Shown here piece after piece: positions 1 through 7,198 of a DNA stretch of 12,626 nucleotides. The translations under genes were made by a program, and so were the position numbers. Source of the DNA: DYHD01 sp037445375 (lineage in GTDB: Bacteria; Nitrospirota; Thermodesulfovibrionia; Thermodesulfovibrionales; Dissulfurispiraceae); contig JBBIKS010000069.1 of assembly GCA_037445375.1 (NCBI GenBank), positions 1-12,626 on the forward strand, written 5' to 3'. The notes under the pieces were generated by a model that saw only the letters and a program-made list of their open reading frames with translations, made no database searches and was not told the origin of the DNA. Every line of letters begins with the position of its first letter. The stretch's first letter is position 1.

Positions 1-47
1 TTTCTTTTAATTATATACATTATAAAAACATATTGCAATTAAATTGA

Positions 48-212
48 ATATTATTTTTTTCTCTTGCTGTCAAGCATCCTAATTTTGATACTGCCAAATC
101 GGCACAAGGAAGTATTGATTCCCTAACCATATTAAGGACAAGATCCACCGCGGAGCATATTCTGAACATAAAAGAAGCTAAGAATGACATTTATAGAGCA
201 ATGCAAAAATAA
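48..212 (+). pseudogene. Start-less open frame, possible 3' remnant of a gene
   Basis: An open frame of 54 codons runs from just after an in-frame TGA (45-47) to a TAA at 210-212. It contains no ATG, GTG or TTG start in frame. The later part (roughly from codon 10) has a natural-looking, hydrophilic, helix-prone composition ending in ...NDIYRAMQK, whereas the first codons are a T-rich run. It is followed 31 bases later by a plus-strand terminator, which is what a real gene tail would have. I do not recognise the family. It could be the end of a decayed gene whose body lies to the left, or chance. Confidence 0.3.
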
Positions 213-243
213 AAATTTATGGACAGACTAATGGGAGACTAAT

Positions 244-269
244 CCCTGCCTAACATAGGCGGGGTTTTT
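244..269 (+). terminator. Rho-independent terminator (plus strand)
   Basis: A 9-bp stem (244-252 with 256-264, one G-T wobble) closes a 3-base loop ACA and is followed by five T at 265-269. On the minus strand the hairpin is not followed by a T run, so it terminates plus-strand transcription arriving from the left. The T run overlaps the stop codon of the convergent cmk gene. Confidence 0.75.
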
Positions 270-969
270 AACCCGCATCAAAAGCTATCATTTCAGACAT
301 AAGATTAATAATTTTTTCAGGGGTCATGCGGGTAGTATCAATATAAATGGCATCTTCTGCTATTTTTAAAGGAGCTATATCACGGCTCATGTCCCTTATG
401 TCCCTCTCCCGTATATCTTCTATGGCTTCTTGCAGGGTTATATTTAAGCCTTTTTCCTGTAATTGTTTGTATCTCCTGTCAGCCCTCACCTTTTCTGATG
501 CATCTAAATAGAATTTCTTCCATGCGTCTGGAAAGACAACCGTCGTCATATCCCTGCCTTCTGCAACAATATCGTGAGAAAGTGCGGTTTCCCGCTGAGT
601 ATTCAAAAGAAATTCTCTTACAGGCTTTCTTGCTGAAAAAACAGATGCATAATGACCAACCTTTGGCATTCTTATATCTTGAGAAATATCCCTGCATAAG
701 GAGAACCCCAAGAGGTTATTTTTTGACCTCAATTTATCCAGAATACATACCTCATTGTCAATAAAAGTGATCTGGATTTTGCCCAGTGCAGATAAAATTT
801 CCTCATCAGAACTGTTTTCGTCAAGCCCCTTTTCGATCAGATGCAAAGCTGCTGCACGATACAGCGCTCCTGTATCGAGAAACTGAAATCCTAATCTCTG
901 AGCGAGCAGCTTTGAAATGGTGCTTTTGCCGGCGCCTGAAGGTCCGTCTATTGCTATAACCTTTTTCAT
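268..969 (-). CDS. cmk: Cytidylate (CMP/dCMP) kinase
   Basis: Transfers phosphate from ATP to CMP or dCMP in the cytoplasm, feeding pyrimidine nucleotide pools. The 233-residue protein starts MKKVIAIDGPSGAGKST with the P-loop GPSGAGKS at 9-16. LDTGALYRA (31-39) and EGRDMTTVVFPDA (137-149) match the substrate-binding motifs of the Cmk family, where the second is usually DGRDxGTVVFPDA. The lid region has RERDIRDMSR (187-196) followed by APLKIAEDAIYIDTT (199-213), a family signature. Between the NEV strand (~72-74) and the DISQDIR segment (~94-100) there appear to be about 15 extra residues compared with the family's usual short LNGEDV turn. The start overlaps the aroA stop as ATGA, so the gene is probably translationally coupled to aroA. 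An aroA-cmk pair is common in bacteria. No minus-strand terminator was found after it. Confidence 0.95.
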   Translation of the reverse strand: MKKVIAIDGPSGAGKSTISKLLAQRLGFQFLDTGALYRAAALHLIEKGLDENSSDEEILSALGKIQITFIDNEVCILDKLRSKNNLLGFSLCRDISQDIRMPKVGHYASVFSARKPVREFLLNTQRETALSHDIVAEGRDMTTVVFPDAWKKFYLDASEKVRADRRYKQLQEKGLNITLQEAIEDIRERDIRDMSRDIAPLKIAEDAIYIDTTRMTPEKIINLMSEMIAFDAG

Positions 970-2354
970 CTTAATTTGATTTCCAATAGCCTTAACTTTT
1001 CATAAAAACCGGGAAATGAAATATCCACACATGCAGGGTTCAGGATTGTAGTCGCTCCTTCGGCAATAAGCCCTGCAACCGACAATGACATTGCTATTCT
1101 ATGGTCTCCATAGCTTTCAACTTCAGAGCCCTTTAATTCAGCCCCTCCTCTTATCTGCACACCATCAGGATATTCCTCGATTTCTATGTCCATCTTTCTT
1201 AATTCTGTAACCATCGCCTTAATTCTGTCAGATTCCTTTACCCTCAATTCTTCAGCTCCCCTTATCTCTGAGATGCCTTCTGCTTGTGAGGCAAGAACAC
1301 ATAGTATTGGGAATTCATCTATAAGGGAGGGCATAATTTCCTTGCCGATATTTATTGCATAGAGCTTCTCCGCACTTCTGCAATAAATATCCGCCACGGG
1401 CTCGCCGGAAATATCCCTTATATTTTCAAGTTTTATAGGCGCTCCCATATTATTTAAGACACTGAGCAAGCCAGTTCTTGTTGGATTAATCCCTACCCCT
1501 TGTATCAGAATCTCTGAGTTAGGCACTAAGAGAGCTGCGGCGATAAAAAAAGCTGCAGAGGAAAAATCAGATGGAACGGTTATATCAAAAGGATTTAAAT
1601 GGGAGTTTGTCGGATTATGTTTGATTTTAATACTCAAACCTTCAATTTCGATGTCAGCACCCATTGAGAATAACATCCTCTCTGTGTGATCCCTTGATTT
1701 AAAAGGTTCTGTAATAGTTGTATCACCCTGAGCATAGAGAGCAGCGAGCATCAGACAAGACTTTACTTGTGCGGAGGCAACCGGCATTTTATAATCAATA
1801 GCCCTTAGACCGCCGCCATTAACCGCAAATGGCGGATAGCTGTCATTGGACCTCCCTGATATCTGAGCCCCCATTTCCTTAAGGGGTTTTATAATCCTTC
1901 CCATTGGTCTTTGTTTCAGCGAATCGTCACCTGTCACAACCGAAAAAAAAGGATTCCCGGCAAGTATTCCTGACAAAAGCCTTATAGTCGTGCCTGAATT
2001 GCCGCAGTTTATAATATCAAAAGGCTCTTTGAGACCGTGCAGTCCTTTGCCATGAATTATAAGTATATCTCCTTTGTATTTTTCTTCCGACGCTCTACTA
2101 CTGATTATTGACTTTGAAATATTAACCTTTGACTCTCGACTCTCGACTCTCTTAACTTCTTCTATCTCAACTCCCAATGCCCTCATGGCATTCATAGTGC
2201 TCACAGGGTCTTCAGCTCGCAGGAAATTCCTTACAACACTTTTCCCTTGAGCAATAGAGGCAAAAATGACCGAGCGGTGAGAGATAGATTTATCAGACGG
2301 AACTGTTAGCTCGCCTTTTAAGGATTTTATTTTTGATAATGTTAACTTATCCAT
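966..2354 (-). CDS. aroA: 3-phosphoshikimate 1-carboxyvinyltransferase (EPSP synthase), class II-like
   Basis: Condenses shikimate-3-phosphate with phosphoenolpyruvate, the sixth step of the shikimate pathway and the target of glyphosate. At 462 residues it is about 30 longer than usual. Motifs in order: PSDKSISHR (19-27), CGNSGTTIRLLSG (117-129), RPMGR (149-153), SAQVK (194-198), SRDHTERML (220-228), NPTR (290-293), LIDEFP (344-349), KESDRI (373-378) and DHRIAM (417-422). SAQxK, RDHTE and NxTR are class II hallmarks; the usual GDKS is SDKS here. The extra length is a low-complexity insert at about residues 68-94, part of it encoded by three tandem 7-bp units (2131-2151). The reading frame stays open through the insert and all catalytic motifs are intact, so the gene is probably functional. 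No Shine-Dalgarno is evident before the ATG. The gene is followed by cmk with a 4-base overlap. Confidence 0.95.
   Translation of the reverse strand: MDKLTLSKIKSLKGELTVPSDKSISHRSVIFASIAQGKSVVRNFLRAEDPVSTMNAMRALGVEIEEVKRVESRESKVNISKSIISSRASEEKYKGDILIIHGKGLHGLKEPFDIINCGNSGTTIRLLSGILAGNPFFSVVTGDDSLKQRPMGRIIKPLKEMGAQISGRSNDSYPPFAVNGGGLRAIDYKMPVASAQVKSCLMLAALYAQGDTTITEPFKSRDHTERMLFSMGADIEIEGLSIKIKHNPTNSHLNPFDITVPSDFSSAAFFIAAALLVPNSEILIQGVGINPTRTGLLSVLNNMGAPIKLENIRDISGEPVADIYCRSAEKLYAINIGKEIMPSLIDEFPILCVLASQAEGISEIRGAEELRVKESDRIKAMVTELRKMDIEIEEYPDGVQIRGGAELKGSEVESYGDHRIAMSLSVAGLIAEGATTILNPACVDISFPGFYEKLRLLEIKLR
2131..2151. repeat. 7-bp tandem repeat (GACTCTC x3) inside aroA
   Basis: Three perfect head-to-tail copies of GACTCTC, at 2131-2137, 2138-2144 and 2145-2151. 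Three copies make 21 bases, so the aroA frame is preserved, giving residues RVESRES on the minus strand. Further GACT-containing sequence lies just to the left (2110-2134), so the surrounding insert may belong to the same element. Confidence 0.85.
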
Positions 2355-2475
2355 AGTTGTTTTCTTTTGGTTTTACCATAATAAAATATTCAGCACTACA
2401 AAAAACAGGGAGGCTCATCTCTGACTAGTAAATCCTTTATTCGATAATATGACCGCATTTGTCTGATTTGCAATT

Positions 2476-3147
2476 TTATCGGACTTCCCCTTCATCTAAA
2501 ATTACTGTTCCGCATTCACCTGAATACATTCTTTTGTTATCAGAATTAAACTCGTATTTGACATCGAGGGATAAAGACTCCAATGTCAATATTTTATAAT
2601 GTTTACACTTATAAATATGGTTTCTGCCAGATTCTCCAGAAACATAAATCTCAAAGGACATTAAGAAATGCGGAGCGTCGTGGATAACCTTGAACTCATC
2701 AGAAGGCGAGAAGTAAAAACTTCTTTGAGTAGTTGCTATATTTTCAGCATTATAAGTTTTGCACTCTAAATAATATGGGACACTATTAAACCAAAACAAA
2801 ATATCTGGATAGCCTGTAGATTTTTTGTTCCCGCTGGGACCGGAAGGGACATCCGCATTTAGATTCAAAGAGCTCAAAGCCTTTTTAATAAATGGCTCTA
2901 TATCATTTCCTACCTCATTTGGAAGCAGCCTCAAAATTCCAGTCTTGTTTATTTCCTTTCCTGCCTGTAATGCGGTTTGTTTTAATAAACTCAATAACTC
3001 CTTGTGCTCAGAATTTTTAAAGTCAAAAGAAATAACCTTTTTCCCCGTCATGGATTCAATTACAAGGTTAAAAGGTATATCCTTTAAAGGCGTGAGCATC
3101 TGTTTGATTACATTTTCTAATCTAACGACATAGTCTTTGTCTGTCAT
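2476..3147 (-). CDS. PD-(D/E)XK nuclease-like protein, probable type II restriction endonuclease
   Basis: A 223-residue protein I cannot assign to a named family. It has a clear PD-(D/E)XK signature: GYPDILFWF (112-120) followed by YYLECKTYN (125-133), giving P114-D115 and E128-x-K130 on adjacent predicted beta strands. A helix with E84 in front could supply the extra acidic residue often seen in this fold. There is no signal peptide or membrane segment. Its ATG directly follows the TAA of the upstream methyltransferase gene (TAAATG), with an AGAAAGGT ribosome-binding site at 3155-3162, so the two are one translation unit. Methyltransferase plus small nuclease is the standard type II restriction-modification layout, and that context is the main reason for the call. 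The recognition sequence cannot be read from the sequence. Alternatives are a nicking or Mrr-like enzyme specific for modified DNA. Confidence 0.7.
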   Translation of the reverse strand: MTDKDYVVRLENVIKQMLTPLKDIPFNLVIESMTGKKVISFDFKNSEHKELLSLLKQTALQAGKEINKTGILRLLPNEVGNDIEPFIKKALSSLNLNADVPSGPSGNKKSTGYPDILFWFNSVPYYLECKTYNAENIATTQRSFYFSPSDEFKVIHDAPHFLMSFEIYVSGESGRNHIYKCKHYKILTLESLSLDVKYEFNSDNKRMYSGECGTVILDEGEVR

Positions 3148-4404
3148 TTATTTTACCTTTCTGAATATAAGAATATTCTCTTTCTTCATTACATTGTAGA
3201 GTCCAAATATTAGTTTGAGAATATTTTTTTCTAACTTGAACCCAAGTTTAGTCATATAATCAATAGTAAATTCTATCGTTTTTACTTCTTGCCCTTGATA
3301 AGTGGCATTGCCTATAACAATGACAGCATATTTATTAGGTTTTAAAATCCTATGCATTTCGTCATAAGACTTCTTCATATCATTGTTATACAATTCAACC
3401 TTATCTTTCCCTTTCCCTCTAACTCCAATAAAATCTTCTCTGATTTCATTCAGTTTATAGCCCATATCTTCTAAGGAGTGGGCATCATTTTCCACATAAT
3501 CAAGGGCGATAGAATAAGGCGGAGAGGTTATAATTCCATCAATAGAATTATCAGGGAGTTCAGCTTTTCTTGAGTCTCCTAATTTTAGGTCAACATCCCC
3601 TAATTTTAATTGTAGCTCTTCAATAATTTCTTTATAGTCTTTTACCGAATCTATCATCAAATTTAAATTCTTGATAAATGATTGCTCAAAATTACGCCCA
3701 CGTCTTGATTCATCGCTAACTGCCAATAGCCTTGCAAGAACATAAAAATCTCTTACGACTTCATTATCAATGCTTTCAAGAACTTTATAGAAATCATGTT
3801 CTTGATTAAAAAGGGATGGTTTCAGTTTTGATATTAAGGTATTCTTTAATCTTATAATTTCATCTATCGCGTAAATAGCTTTGGTTTTAACCTTTCCCTG
3901 TAATACACAAAGAGGGGAAATATCTATGCCTATAAAATTTATGCCAAGTAATTGTGATTCTATTGCAGTTGTTCCGCTACCGGAAAAAGGCTCAAATACT
4001 GTATCACCTTCTTTTAATCCGATGATATTTAATAAAGCCCTAATCATTTGAGGATGGAATTTGCCCTTATACGGATAAATCCAATGAGTTAGATACTGAT
4101 TCACTGACCGTGTTCTGTTCTTTTGTACGATATGAAAATAGTCAGTAAAATTTGGTCCAACGGACTTAAAGTAAGATGATTGTTTTATTATTCTTTCATT
4201 TAACTCGTTTGATTTATTATTTAATTTAAATTCTCTAAGTCCATTGGTAACTTCATATTCAGCACCTAATGCCCTCAATTCCAACTCCGATAGTGATAGT
4301 TCATAAATAAATTGAACATTATCCAGTAGGGTTACATCTGAATCTATTGAATAACTTAAATCATATGCCCAAAACTGACTAATGTCTTCGGCTTTTTCTA
4401 ACAT
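3148..4404 (-). CDS. Site-specific DNA methyltransferase, N4-cytosine/N6-adenine type (SPPY)
   Basis: Transfers methyl from S-adenosylmethionine to an exocyclic amino group in DNA, most likely protecting sites from the nuclease encoded next to it. Numbered from the upstream ATG at 4431, the AdoMet motif I is FEPFSGSGTT (146-155), the acidic-loop motif is GID (168-170), and catalytic motif IV is TSPPY (302-306) after DGI. SPPY is more typical of N4-cytosine enzymes. Motif I precedes motif IV with about 150 residues between them, helical and possibly holding target recognition. YPYKGKFHPQM (119-129) precedes motif I, where motif X would be expected. I prefer the ATG at 4402-4404: it has AAAGGTG about six bases upstream, while the ATG at 4429-4431 (nine residues longer, starting MTINRKGEIM) has no good site. 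The stop abuts the nuclease start. The module looks more AT-rich than aroA and selB, which suggests acquisition by transfer. Confidence 0.88.
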   Translation of the reverse strand: MLEKAEDISQFWAYDLSYSIDSDVTLLDNVQFIYELSLSELELRALGAEYEVTNGLREFKLNNKSNELNERIIKQSSYFKSVGPNFTDYFHIVQKNRTRSVNQYLTHWIYPYKGKFHPQMIRALLNIIGLKEGDTVFEPFSGSGTTAIESQLLGINFIGIDISPLCVLQGKVKTKAIYAIDEIIRLKNTLISKLKPSLFNQEHDFYKVLESIDNEVVRDFYVLARLLAVSDESRRGRNFEQSFIKNLNLMIDSVKDYKEIIEELQLKLGDVDLKLGDSRKAELPDNSIDGIITSPPYSIALDYVENDAHSLEDMGYKLNEIREDFIGVRGKGKDKVELYNNDMKKSYDEMHRILKPNKYAVIVIGNATYQGQEVKTIEFTIDYMTKLGFKLEKNILKLIFGLYNVMKKENILIFRKVK

Positions 4405-4410
4405 TATTTC

Positions 4411-4417
4411 ACCTTTG
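4411..4417 (-). promoter_or_regulatory. Ribosome-binding site deciding the methyltransferase start
   Basis: On the minus strand AAAGGT lies about six or seven bases before the ATG at 4402-4404. The longer in-frame ATG at 4429-4431 is preceded only by TTAGGGTTATAA, a weaker match. This favours the 418-residue product. Confidence 0.6.
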
Positions 4418-4615
4418 CGATTAATAGTCATTTATAACCCTAATTTTTAATTCTGATAGTTCTGAAATAAGATGATAAGATAGTTTGAGCACAAAGGGGT
4501 ATAACTAAAAAAAACCTTGATTTGCACTCTTTCCGAACTAATGTGAAAATCTTGACACCACAACCTCTTAATAACTGAAAAATAGACATATGCCTGCAAA
4601 CCCCTTGACTATCCT

Positions 4616-4691
4616 GTCATTTCTAACACCAGAAGGGTGTGAGAAATCTTTCTCGGGAAGCAACAAGATTCCTCGCTCTGCTCGGAATGAC
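4616..4691. repeat. 76-bp palindromic intergenic repeat, copy A
   Basis: The ends are imperfect inverted repeats: GTCATTTCTAA on the left and, read from the other strand, GTCATTCCGAG on the right (8 of 11 match). The centre contains GAAATCTT and TCGG. A same-length relative lies at 11878-11953. The CCTCGCTCTGCTCGGAATGAC-like end resembles short dispersed repeats I associate with many environmental bacterial genomes. That is recall, not a search result. Confidence 0.6.
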
Positions 4692-4747
4692 ATTTTTCTA
4701 TCTCTATTTTTCGGTAATAAGGGTATAATAGAATAATATAAGGCTTT

Positions 4748-5212
4748 TTATTTTAAAATACACACTGCCCATGCTGCTATTCCCTCTCCTTTGCCGATAA
4801 ATCCCATCCCTTCATTTGTCTTAGCTTTTATGCTTATAATATCCGGTGATATTCCAGAACGGGAGATTGCCTCTTTCATATCTTCTATGTGGGGAGAAAT
4901 CATAGGTCTCTCGGCTATTATAACGGAATCAATCCACATTATATCAAAACCGCTTGATTTTGCGAGCCCGACTATGTTGTTCAGAAGCATGATGCTTGAG
5001 GCGTCCTTCCATCTTATATCCGTATCAGGAAAGCGACTGCCGATATCCCCTGCACCAAGAGCTCCTAAAATAGAATCAATTATGGCGTGGCAGAGCACAT
5101 CTCCGTCTGAATGGGCTGCAAACCCATTTTCAAATGGGATATGAACTCCGCCAAGTACCAGCCTTCTGCCCTCGACAAGCCTGTGTGAGTCATATCCTAC
5201 CCCTATACGCAT
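4748..5212 (-). CDS. ispF: 2-C-methyl-D-erythritol 2,4-cyclodiphosphate synthase
   Basis: Cyclises 4-diphosphocytidyl-methylerythritol 2-phosphate with loss of CMP, the fifth step of the MEP isoprenoid pathway. The enzyme is a cytoplasmic homotrimer with a metal in each active site. The 154-residue protein is of normal length. It opens MRIGVGYDSHR with metal ligands D8 and H10, and H42 lies in DVLCHAIID. AHSDGDVL (33-40), GSRFPDTD (58-65) and IKAKTNEGMGFIGKGEG (128-144) are family signatures. Its ATG begins one base after the ispD stop (TAAtATG), so the two are probably co-translated. ispD-ispF adjacency, or fusion, is the usual arrangement. Confidence 0.96.
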   Translation of the reverse strand: MRIGVGYDSHRLVEGRRLVLGGVHIPFENGFAAHSDGDVLCHAIIDSILGALGAGDIGSRFPDTDIRWKDASSIMLLNNIVGLAKSSGFDIMWIDSVIIAERPMISPHIEDMKEAISRSGISPDIISIKAKTNEGMGFIGKGEGIAAWAVCILK

Positions 5213-5213
5213 A

Positions 5214-5921
5214 TTATAAGAGTGCCTCGGCTACTTTTATATCTTCAGGTGTGGTAATTTTAATATTCTTGTATGAACCCATTATAAGCCTTATTCTGCC
5301 TCCACATCTTTCGAGCAAGGCTGAATCGTCAGTGGCATATAAATTATTCTTTTTTGATTTCTCGTATGCGGACATGATTTTGTCATAAAGGAATAACTGC
5401 GGCGTTTGAATTGCCCAGAGCAACTCCCTTTTTAAGGTTTTTTGGACAAAGATATTTTCGATATTATCACCTGAAAGTTCCCTCTTGATTTCCTTTACAG
5501 TATCTTTAATCGGCACACCTGCAACAATGCCGTCTATCTCTGATTGCGTAAGCATCAAGCAGGATATCATTTTTTTAACCAAACTGTTCTCTATAAGAGG
5601 CCTAGCGCCATCGTGAATAAGCACAAGATTGGTATCTGGATTGATACTCTTTAAGCCGTTATAAACCGAATCCTGTCTCTCTTGCCCACCCAGAATGATT
5701 TTTCTGACCTTTGTTATTTGGTATTGTTCAATAAGGTCATGAGTTGTCTTTATATCTTCGTGCTTGACAACAGGGACTATCTCTTTAATCTCTATGACCT
5801 CCTGCAGCACTTGAAGGGGCCATATAAGCAAAGGTTTACCTGCGAAGGTAAATAGAGGTTTGTTTCTCTTAATGCCAAATCTTATGCCGCTTCCAGCAGC
5901 AGGGACTATAGCAGTTACCAT
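5214..5921 (-). CDS. ispD: 2-C-methyl-D-erythritol 4-phosphate cytidylyltransferase
   Basis: Couples MEP to CTP, giving 4-diphosphocytidyl-methylerythritol and pyrophosphate, the third MEP-pathway step. The 235-residue protein begins MVTAIVPAAGSGIRFG, with the nucleotide-binding PAAGSGIR loop at 7-14. It continues with GGQERQDSVYNGL (78-90), HDGARPL (103-109), VPIKDTVK (136-143), TPQLF (173-177) and a terminal ITTPEDIKVAE segment, all typical of the family. A TTG at 5955-5957 would add 12 basic residues and overlap yacL by 26 bases. I chose the ATG at 5919-5921 because the family motif follows it immediately and it lies 10 bases after the yacL stop; its AAGG is, however, unusually close (two bases). 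ispF follows one base after the stop. Confidence 0.94.
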   Translation of the reverse strand: MVTAIVPAAGSGIRFGIKRNKPLFTFAGKPLLIWPLQVLQEVIEIKEIVPVVKHEDIKTTHDLIEQYQITKVRKIILGGQERQDSVYNGLKSINPDTNLVLIHDGARPLIENSLVKKMISCLMLTQSEIDGIVAGVPIKDTVKEIKRELSGDNIENIFVQKTLKRELLWAIQTPQLFLYDKIMSAYEKSKKNNLYATDDSALLERCGGRIRLIMGSYKNIKITTPEDIKVAEALL

Positions 5922-5931
5922 AACCTTACGA

Positions 5932-6912
5932 CTACTCTTCTTCCTTGGGTTTTGCAAATATCATTCTTCCGGCTGTCGTCTGTAGAACGCTAGTAACAAC
6001 TACTTCAACGCTTTTCCCTATATATTTTCTTGAGTTTTCAATAACTACCATAGTCCCATCATCAAGATAGGCAACCCCCTGATTGTATTCTTTTCCTTCT
6101 TTCACAATAAAAAGCCCTAAAGTCTCGCCCGGCAGGACAACCGGCTTAAGAACGCTTGCAAGTTCATTTATATTGAGAACTGGAACACCCTGCAATTGGG
6201 CAACCTTATTAAGATTAAAGTCGTTAGTTATTATCTTGCCGTTCAAAACCCTTGCAAGCGCTACAAGCTTTGAATCAACCTCTTTTATCTTAGGAAAGTC
6301 CTCCTCGACTATTTTTACCTTTATTGAAGGGAACTTTTGTATGCGGTGCAATACATCGAGACCTCTTCTGCCTTTTGACCGCCTGATAGGGTCTGGGGAG
6401 TCAGCAATATGCTGCAGCTCCTGAAGGATAAACTGAGGGATAATAAATGAGCCACCTATAAATCCAACATCTATTATATCTGCTATACGGCCGTCTATTA
6501 TTGCGCTTGTATCAAAGATTTTGATGTCTTCTTCAATTTCCTTCCCTTTAAAAAGCCTAATGATAGAATTGATGTTCAGGTTCTTTCCCCTTTGATAACC
6601 GATAATCAAGCCCCCATAGCCAAAAATTGCTCCTATTGCAAAATGCATTACCATCTGAGTATCATCTGGAACTACGGCATTAAGAGGCAATAAAATAAGA
6701 TAAGAAAAAACAATCCCTATGATTAGTCCAAAAATCCCGCTTAAGATGGAGCCTAATGATAATTTGCTCATGAGTGAGTAGATAATTAGTGAGATAAGAC
6801 CAAGAACTGCCCCAGCAAGAAGTCCTTGAAATAACATATCATGCGCCTGCCCATAAAAAAAACCTGCTGCGAGAAAAAGACCGAATATGAAAATCCTTGA
6901 TATAATAAACAC
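5932..6912 (-). CDS. yacL: YacL-like membrane PIN/TRAM-domain protein
   Basis: A 326-residue protein with three parts. First come about four hydrophobic segments (~5-22, 29-48, 55-75, 88-105). Then a PIN nuclease-like domain (~131-255) carries the acidic residues D134 (IFDTSAIIDGR), E165 (ILQELQHIAD), D213 (EVDSKLVALA) and D231 (IITNDFNLN). Last is a TRAM domain (~260-318; LPGETLGLFIVKEG). This is the architecture of Bacillus subtilis YacL, which also sits next to ispD. PIN domains are Mg-dependent RNases and TRAM binds RNA, so a membrane-tethered RNase role is plausible, but the biological role of YacL is not firmly known to me. The start is GTG at 6910-6912, with a rather distant AGGGA upstream. 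ispD follows 10 bases downstream of the stop. Confidence 0.88.
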   Translation of the reverse strand: MFIISRIFIFGLFLAAGFFYGQAHDMLFQGLLAGAVLGLISLIIYSLMSKLSLGSILSGIFGLIIGIVFSYLILLPLNAVVPDDTQMVMHFAIGAIFGYGGLIIGYQRGKNLNINSIIRLFKGKEIEEDIKIFDTSAIIDGRIADIIDVGFIGGSFIIPQFILQELQHIADSPDPIRRSKGRRGLDVLHRIQKFPSIKVKIVEEDFPKIKEVDSKLVALARVLNGKIITNDFNLNKVAQLQGVPVLNINELASVLKPVVLPGETLGLFIVKEGKEYNQGVAYLDDGTMVVIENSRKYIGKSVEVVVTSVLQTTAGRMIFAKPKEEE

Positions 6913-7002
6913 GATGTTTAAGTCCCTACTATATTATAAAATTTTAAAATCTAAATTGAGCGATTCCCGCACTTTAACCTTTTTAAAAATAGATTGTAGG
7001 TG

Positions 7003-7086
7003 TGCTGAAAAACCTTTAGCGCCGATACCTTAAAGGCGAACCCTCCTATCTAAGAAGCAATTCCAGCATAATCTATACGTTCAGCA
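7003..7086. repeat. 84-bp element bounded by TGCTGAA/TTCAGCA inverted ends
   Basis: It lies in the 286-base gap between htrA and yacL (6913-7198). The ends are a perfect 7-bp inverted repeat, TGCTGAA at 7003-7009 and TTCAGCA at 7080-7086. An inner stem pairs CCTTTA (7013-7018) with TAAAGG (7031-7036). It could be a miniature transposable or palindromic repeat, or a structured RNA in the yacL leader. I do not recognise it as a known riboswitch. The rest of the gap is AT-rich and I see nothing else in it. Confidence 0.4.
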
Positions 7087-7198
7087 AAATAAAAAGCTAT
7101 TTAATAAATTTTTCCCATTACTAAAGGCTTTGGGCATACCTGAAATATATGATCACATAGTAAATTGCTCAATCTGGTAAAAATTGCTTGACAAGTCA

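Larger units (their letters stand above)
4405..4747. other. Intergenic gap with one palindromic repeat
   Basis: The only stretch over 300 bases without a gene. It lies between the ispF stop and the methyltransferase start and is mostly AT-rich, with no convincing coding frame. It holds the 76-bp palindromic repeat at 4616-4691. Any promoter for the methyltransferase-nuclease pair must be in the right-hand reading direction of the minus strand here, but I see no strong -35/-10 pair. No clear terminator follows ispF. Confidence 0.6.

Noticed and set aside
2131..2151. Short tandem repeats as a CRISPR array
   Set aside because: The units are 7 bp, contiguous and without spacers; they lie inside aroA.
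4553..4582. TTGACA-like plus-strand promoter in the ispF-methyltransferase gap
   Set aside because: No good -10 at proper spacing and no plus-strand gene downstream.
7035..7043. GGGTTCGCC on the minus strand, resembling a tRNA T-loop
   Set aside because: No acceptor stem, anticodon arm or CCA fits around it. A tRNA, including tRNA-Sec for the nearby selB, is not supported.
7160..7198. Minus-strand terminator after htrA
   Set aside because: The only hairpin near the stop is a 4-bp stem before a weak T run. It is not strong enough to call.
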